Shown here: piece by piece, positions 62,101 to 64,000 of the stretch
Numbering within the stretch: the first letter of the stretch is position 1
Layout: each line of letters begins with the position of its first letter
Source of the DNA: Macrotis lagotis
Taxonomy: Eukaryota; Chordata; Mammalia; Peramelemorphia; Peramelidae
NCBI RefSeq assembly: GCF_037893015.1
Contig: NC_133666.1
Coordinates: 2,261,467 to 2,325,466, forward strand
DNA: 64,000 nt
Direction: 5' to 3'
Notes under the pieces: generated by a model
Seen by the model: only the letters and a program-made list of their open reading frames with translations
Database searches by the model: none
What the model was told of the DNA's origin: nothing
Made by a program: the position numbers and the translations under genes

Positions 62101-63445
62101 GAGGCTAATTTTTCCCAATCATGCTAAACATATTTCCATATTAGTCATGTGGTGAAGGAAGAATCAGAAAAAAAGGGACAAACCCTGGAAAAGAAAAAAA
62201 TCTGAATTTTTAAAAAGTGAAAAAAGGTAGGCTTCGGTTGGCATTCAGGTTCCATAGTTTCTTTCTCTAGATGTGGATGCCATTTTCCAACACAAGTCTT
62301 TGAGAATTGTCTTTGATAATTGTATTGCCGAGAAGAGTTATGTCGATCATAGTTGATCATTGCACAATGTCTAACCTCGAGTATAATGATCCTTCCCAGG
62401 GATCGGCACTTCACCAGAATCTGAAGCTTGGAGTCAGAAGAATGACTCTTCACCATGGCTATTTCAGGCAGTAGCTGAACCCAGAGAAGAGTTCCATGCT
62501 ATCCATCCCATTCCATGCCCGGACAGATCCTGTTGATCCTTGGAAGATCGACAAGCTATCCTGTGTCCTTCCTAAAACTTGGCGCTCCAACCTGAACACA
62601 CTATTCTAGACATGGTCTGAATGGAACAGAATATAGTGGAACCATGACCTTCCTATTTGAGGGCACTCTGAATTCAACTTAACCTACAGCTTTTTAAGGG
62701 TGACCGCATCCCACTGGGAACTCATATAGAGATCACTAAAACCCCAAGATCCTTTTCAGACCAACTGCTATCCATCTAGGCTTCCTCCATCATGTGTGTA
62801 TATGTCTGAAGTTGATCTTTTGAACCCATGTGGAAGACTTTACATTGATCCTTATCAGGTTTCACCCTCTGGGATTCAGTCCAGTCTTCTAGCCTACCAA
62901 GATCTTTTTTGGATCCTGCTTGTCTTTGAGTATCTTACCCTCCCTACTAGATATTTACAGCATCTGCCAGTTTGATGAACAGTTCATTGATGGCTTTAGC
63001 TAAGTCCTTGATCAAAATGTGGAAAAGCCAAACTGGACAAACTGGACATACCCACCAAGCTGGCCATGACCACTGACTGCTACCACTGAATAACAGAATT
63101 GTTGAAGTGCTGAAGGATCCAACCACTCCTCATCTCCATTGAGAATGTGTTAGGAGAGCTTATGCACAATGGTGGCACCTCAGACCATTCCACATGTAGT
63201 TCTAGATAAGAAATAAATAGCTCTTCACTTACCAGGTCGACATCAGAGAAATAAGCCCAGGCCTTACAGTCAAACTCCTGGTCAATAGGTGCCATATGGG
63301 GCTCCACCTTCCAAGAATATGTTTTAGTCTCTTCAGGTTTAACTTCTTTCTTTCTAAAATCACCTTCTTGCCCCTGATGTTCCTCATAGGAAATGAGGCT
63401 AGAATAGAAGGAGTAAGGCCGAGAAGCCTGGTTCTTGAAAGTGAC
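39578..63445 (-). CDS. F8: Coagulation factor VIII, C-terminal part (exons 16-26, split by introns)
   Basis: Eleven coding exons on the minus strand join without a frame break into 560 residues plus a stop, corresponding to about residues 1773-2332 of mature human factor VIII. They cover the end of the A3 cupredoxin domain (motifs [50 protein letters not shown]), then C1 (starting [10 protein letters not shown], ending LGCPL) and C2 (starting CSLPLGMEN, ending MGCDTQQLY). Factor VIII is a secreted plasma cofactor that binds factor IXa on phospholipid and accelerates factor X activation; C1 and C2 bind membrane and von Willebrand factor. Each intron has GT-AG ends, and all ten internal exon lengths and phases equal those I recall for human F8. 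Exon 15 and everything 5' lie beyond the right edge. No frameshift or stop is seen, so the gene looks functional. Confidence 0.98.
40440..40562 (+). mobile_element. MIR-like fragment
   Basis: GTATGACTTTGGAAAAGTCAC and CTTCAGTTTCTTCATGTGTAAAATG fit the MIR middle. Confidence 0.55.
41592..41742 (-). mobile_element. WSINE1-type SINE, antisense
   Basis: GGCAGTGGGGTTCAATGACTTG to GCTCCACCTAGTCGCC; followed 20 bp later by (GCT)8 at 41763-41786. Confidence 0.85.
42930..43432 (+). repeat. Half-kilobase purine-rich microsatellite (GAGACA/GAGA)
   Basis: Nearly all A and G on the plus strand with regular C in GACA units; polypyrimidine on the F8 sense strand. It lies in F8 intron 25 about 530 bp downstream of exon 25. 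Confidence 0.95.
43965..44141 (-). CDS. F8: F8 exon 25 (C2)
   Basis: 177 bp, phase 0 to 0, acceptor CTCCCCAG, donor GTAAGT. It encodes [33 protein letters not shown] and [10 protein letters not shown]. The second C2 membrane spike, human L2251-L2252, is I-L here. Confidence 0.97.
44941..45089 (-). CDS. F8: F8 exon 24 (start of C2)
   Basis: 149 bp, phase 1 to 0, acceptor CATCCAG, donor GTAAGT. It encodes [29 protein letters not shown] and GRSNAWRPQ. The first C2 membrane spike, human M2199-F2200, is V-F here. Confidence 0.97.
45304..45448 (-). CDS. F8: F8 exon 23 (end of C1)
   Basis: 145 bp, phase 0 to 1, acceptor CTTGTAG, donor GTGAGT. It encodes [19 protein letters not shown] and [14 protein letters not shown], which closes the C1 disulfide. 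The next intron is only 214 bp. Confidence 0.97.
46440..47850. repeat. Degenerate alternating purine-pyrimidine tract
   Basis: About 1.4 kb dominated by words such as ATGTGTG, CACATGTG, GTATGTATG and CATGCATG with no fixed unit. It looks like an old expanded (TG/CATG) satellite. Confidence 0.75.
48240..48700 (+). repeat. Unnamed dispersed mammalian repeat, copy in intron 22
   Basis: GGAGGCAATAGGGAACCACTGG, AGATTTGTGTTTTAGGAAGATCAC, GGATGGATAGGAGTGGAGAG in the same order as at 42470-42600, 50030-50830 and 58620-59010. All copies are plus strand, antisense to F8. Confidence 0.55.
49691..49773 (-). mobile_element. 5'-truncated WSINE1-type SINE with perfect target duplication
   Basis: Only the 3' part (antisense: GGGCTTAAGTGACTTGCCC to AATTATTAAGTGTATGAA) between CAGAATTGCATTT at 49678-49690 and 49774-49786. 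Confidence 0.9.
50030..50830 (+). repeat. Unnamed dispersed mammalian repeat, longer copy
   Basis: Contains CAATAGTCCAGGTGTGAGGTGATGAGG-type sequence near 50465 and GGATATGTTGAATGTGAGATGCC near 50710, followed by CTCAGGAGAGAGATGAGGGC. It ends about 120 bp before exon 22. Confidence 0.5.
50945..51100 (-). CDS. F8: F8 exon 22 (C1)
   Basis: 156 bp, phase 0 to 0, acceptor TTGGCAG, donor GTGAGT. It encodes [19 protein letters not shown] and [11 protein letters not shown]. The N-glycosylation sequon NST, human N2118, is kept. Confidence 0.97.
51589..51746 (+). mobile_element. WSINE1-type SINE with perfect 16-bp target duplication
   Basis: Full sense copy flanked by AAAAAACTAGGAAGAG at 51573-51588 and 51747-51762. 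Confidence 0.92.
53605..54309 (+). mobile_element. Young 5'-truncated L1 with perfect 16-bp target duplication
   Basis: A 705-bp L1 3' end (ATCCAGCAATACCACTCCTG, ATTGGGGAATGGCTTAGC, a frame of 147 codons still open) ending in an A-rich tail, between AAATCCAAATTCCTTA at 53589-53604 and 54310-54325. Its orientation is opposite to F8. Confidence 0.92.
54361..54388 (+). repeat. Four copies of a 7-bp unit (GCCCCAT)
   Basis: Short tandem, last copy with one change; about 20-50 bp past the second L1 target copy. Confidence 0.8.
54801..54886 (-). CDS. F8: F8 exon 21 (C1)
   Basis: 86 bp, phase 1 to 0, acceptor GATGCAG, donor GTGGGT. It encodes [20 protein letters not shown] followed by TQDTNPWIE, matching the human C1 segment with conservative changes. 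Confidence 0.96.
55605..55711 (-). mobile_element. 5'-truncated SINE with internal 18-bp duplication
   Basis: Antisense 3' part only, flanked by GTCCTTATT at 55596-55604 and 55712-55720. ACCCAAGGTCACACAGCT occurs twice in tandem at 55675-55692 and 55693-55710. Confidence 0.85.
56155..56226 (-). CDS. F8: F8 exon 20 (start of C1)
   Basis: 72 bp, phase 1 to 1, acceptor TTTGTAG, donor GTATGT. It encodes [20 protein letters not shown] and begins the first discoidin-type C domain with its opening cysteine. Confidence 0.96.
57996..58165 (-). mobile_element. WSINE1-type SINE, antisense
   Basis: Flanked by CTGCAGCACCTGTTCTA (57979-57995) and CTGCAGCACCTTTTCTA (58166-58182), one mismatch in 17. Confidence 0.9.
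58620..59010 (+). repeat. Unnamed dispersed mammalian repeat, copy in intron 19
   Basis: GGTAAAAGGGAGCCATTAAC, GGTCAGACCTGAGCTTTAGG, GTGGGGAGAGACTTAACC match the order in the intron 22 copies. Confidence 0.5.
59060..59215 (+). mobile_element. L2-like 3' end containing a (TG)n tract
   Basis: GAGTATAAGATCCTTGGGGACAGGG and ACTGCTTAATAAATGTGCATG fit an L2 end; (GT)18 lies at 59150-59185 between them. Confidence 0.5.
59980..60096 (-). CDS. F8: F8 exon 19 (end of A3)
   Basis: 117 bp, phase 1 to 1. It encodes [18 protein letters not shown] and [16 protein letters not shown]. The acceptor is poor: six A bases separate the pyrimidine tract from the final G. The length and phase match the human exon, and the join with exon 20 gives NKQC where human has SNKC. 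Confidence 0.95.
60669..60741 (+). repeat. (CATA)n and (CATG)n microsatellites
   Basis: ACACATACATACATACATAC followed by CATGCATGCATGCATGC in F8 intron 18, about 160 bp downstream of exon 18. Confidence 0.9.
60899..61081 (-). CDS. F8: F8 exon 18 (A3 domain)
   Basis: 183 bp, phase 1 to 1, acceptor TCTAG, donor GTATGA. It contains [35 protein letters not shown] and [10 protein letters not shown], diagnostic of the factor VIII A3 domain. Intron 17 before it is only 289 bp. Confidence 0.97.
61371..61599 (-). CDS. F8: F8 exon 17 (A3 domain)
   Basis: 229 bp, phase 0 to 1, acceptor CCTAG, donor GTAAGG. It begins [17 protein letters not shown] and contains [10 protein letters not shown] and [19 protein letters not shown], the most conserved part of A3. 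The Cys-His pair of the cupredoxin fold (CHP) is kept. Confidence 0.97.
61872..61946 (+). repeat. (TTC)25 trinucleotide tract
   Basis: Exactly 25 uninterrupted TTC units on the plus strand ((GAA)25 on the F8 sense strand). It sits where the poly-A tail of the adjacent antisense SINE should be. Confidence 0.97.
61947..62094 (-). mobile_element. WSINE1-type SINE, antisense, tail expanded to GAA repeats
   Basis: Near-consensus body (GGGGTTAAGTGGCTTGTCC to TGCCACCTAGCCACC). Target copies with two mismatches lie outside the TTC tract: CTGATATAGGTTAATTTTTC at about 61855-61874 and CTGATAGAGGCTAATTTTTC at 62095-62114. Confidence 0.92.
62500..63070. mobile_element. CR1/L3-like LINE fragment
   Basis: ACACTATTCTAGACATGGTCTG, ACTAAAACCCCAAGATCC, CATGTGGAAGACTTTACATTG and CAGCATCTGCCAGTTTGATG resemble old CR1/L3 3' regions. 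Low certainty on family and strand. Confidence 0.4.
63233..63445 (-). CDS. F8: F8 exon 16 (A3 domain)
   Basis: 213 bp, phase 0 to 0, acceptor TCGCAG before GTC and donor GTAAGT. It encodes 71 residues from [10 protein letters not shown] to AYFSDVDL. The human N-glycosylation sequon at N1810 (NET in KPNETKT) is EET here. The upstream intron 15 runs off the window. Confidence 0.97.
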
Positions 63446-64000
63446 CTGCGATAGAGAAAGGATGCAAACATTTCCACTGAAACAGGTGAGATCCTTGGGG
63501 CATGTTTCTGATTCAATCTGCCTGCTGTCCCCTCCGAGTCCCACTTTCATGGTTGTTTCCTCTGGGTTCTCTCGCTCAATCCCAGATCTCTGAGGGTCCT
63601 GAGATCTGCCCACCTCTCCTCTCCCCTATAGTCAGTAAACATTTATCAAGCACCTACCATGGACCAGGAACTGAAGTAAGCGTTGAGGAGGTAAAGGCAA
63701 AAGATAGGCCCTGCCTGTAACAGAACCTCTATTCTCTTTTTGTTGTTGTTTTTGGCAAGGCAATGGGGTTAAATGACTTGCCCAAGGTCACACAGCTAGG
63801 TCATTATGAAGTGTCTGAATCAGGATTTGAACTTAGGTCCTCCTCACTCCAGGACCGAGGGCTCTATTCACCACACCACCTAACTGCCCCAAGTGCTTCC
63901 ATTCTAATAAGGGAGATGACATACAGACAGCTCTGTGCAGACAAGTACAGGCAGGAGAAATTGCAGATAATCTACTAGAGAAGGCACTGGAATGAAGAGA
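63446..64000 (-). other. F8: 3' end of F8 intron 15
   Basis: Polypyrimidine tract and acceptor for exon 16 at the left; the rest holds a SINE. Exon 15 is not inside the window. Confidence 0.85.
63740..63891 (-). mobile_element. WSINE1-type SINE, antisense
   Basis: GGCAAGGCAATGGGGTTAAATG, ATTATGAAGTGTCTGAATCAGG, CCACCTAACTGCCCC; preceded by a TTGTTGTTG tail. Confidence 0.85.

Larger units (their letters stand above)
61760..62370 (-). mobile_element. Old L1 fragment, antisense, hosting a SINE
   Basis: CCATATTAGTCATGTGGTGAAGG, GACAAACCCTGGAAAAG and GATCATAGTTGATCATTGC resemble the L1 antisense pieces at 1860-2660. It is split by the SINE at 61875-62094. Confidence 0.5.

Noticed and set aside
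63446..64000. F8 exon 15
   Set aside because: No frame with the expected A3 residues; the stretch is intron with a SINE.

Overview
The window is vertebrate nuclear DNA from a marsupial, most likely an Australian lineage. Dozens of copies of a tRNA-headed SINE of the WSINE1/Mar1 kind are present, together with marsupial-type L1 3' ends and BovB-like RTE pieces. The family names come from recalled consensus sequences, not a database search. Real coding sequence is only a few percent of the window and all of it is on the minus strand, split by introns.

Three genes are recognised, in the order of human Xq28 (MPP1 - SMIM9 - F8), which suggests the X chromosome. (1) MPP1: coding exon 1 lies at 12522-12623 inside a CpG island (about 11.9-13.3 kb). 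The rest of the gene would lie to the left, so 1-12.5 kb is probably the start of MPP1 intron 1. (2) SMIM9, a small membrane protein: two coding exons at 30603-30735 and 29475-29607. The short last exon was not located. A further unusually well-formed exon at 31710-31990 encodes another membrane segment and is phase-compatible with them. (3) F8, coagulation factor VIII: exons 16 to 26 (end of A3, all of C1 and C2, stop codon) run from 63445 down to 39578. Every internal exon has the same length as I recall for human F8 (213, 229, 183, 117, 72, 86, 156, 145, 149 and 177 bp), and the joined frame is open for 560 residues.

The rest is repeats. From 1-12 kb: old L1, RTE, L2 and SINE pieces. From 13.8-28 kb: L1 fragments, a decayed non-LTR reverse transcriptase (22.0-24.75 kb) and many SINEs. 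From 32-35 kb: two L1 3' ends in opposite orientation. From 36.33-38.55 kb, just beyond F8: a 2.2-kb minisatellite with a unit of about 15 bp. F8 introns hold SINEs, a young L1 with a 16-bp target duplication, a 0.5-kb purine-only microsatellite (intron 25), a 1.4-kb alternating CA/TG/ATG tract (intron 22) and a (TTC)25 tract grown from a SINE tail (intron 16). Intron 22 is only 5.5 kb and lacks the F8A gene that human intron 22 carries.

The genes do not form an operon or pathway; they are neighbours by ancient synteny. No bacterial, viral or CRISPR system was seen.
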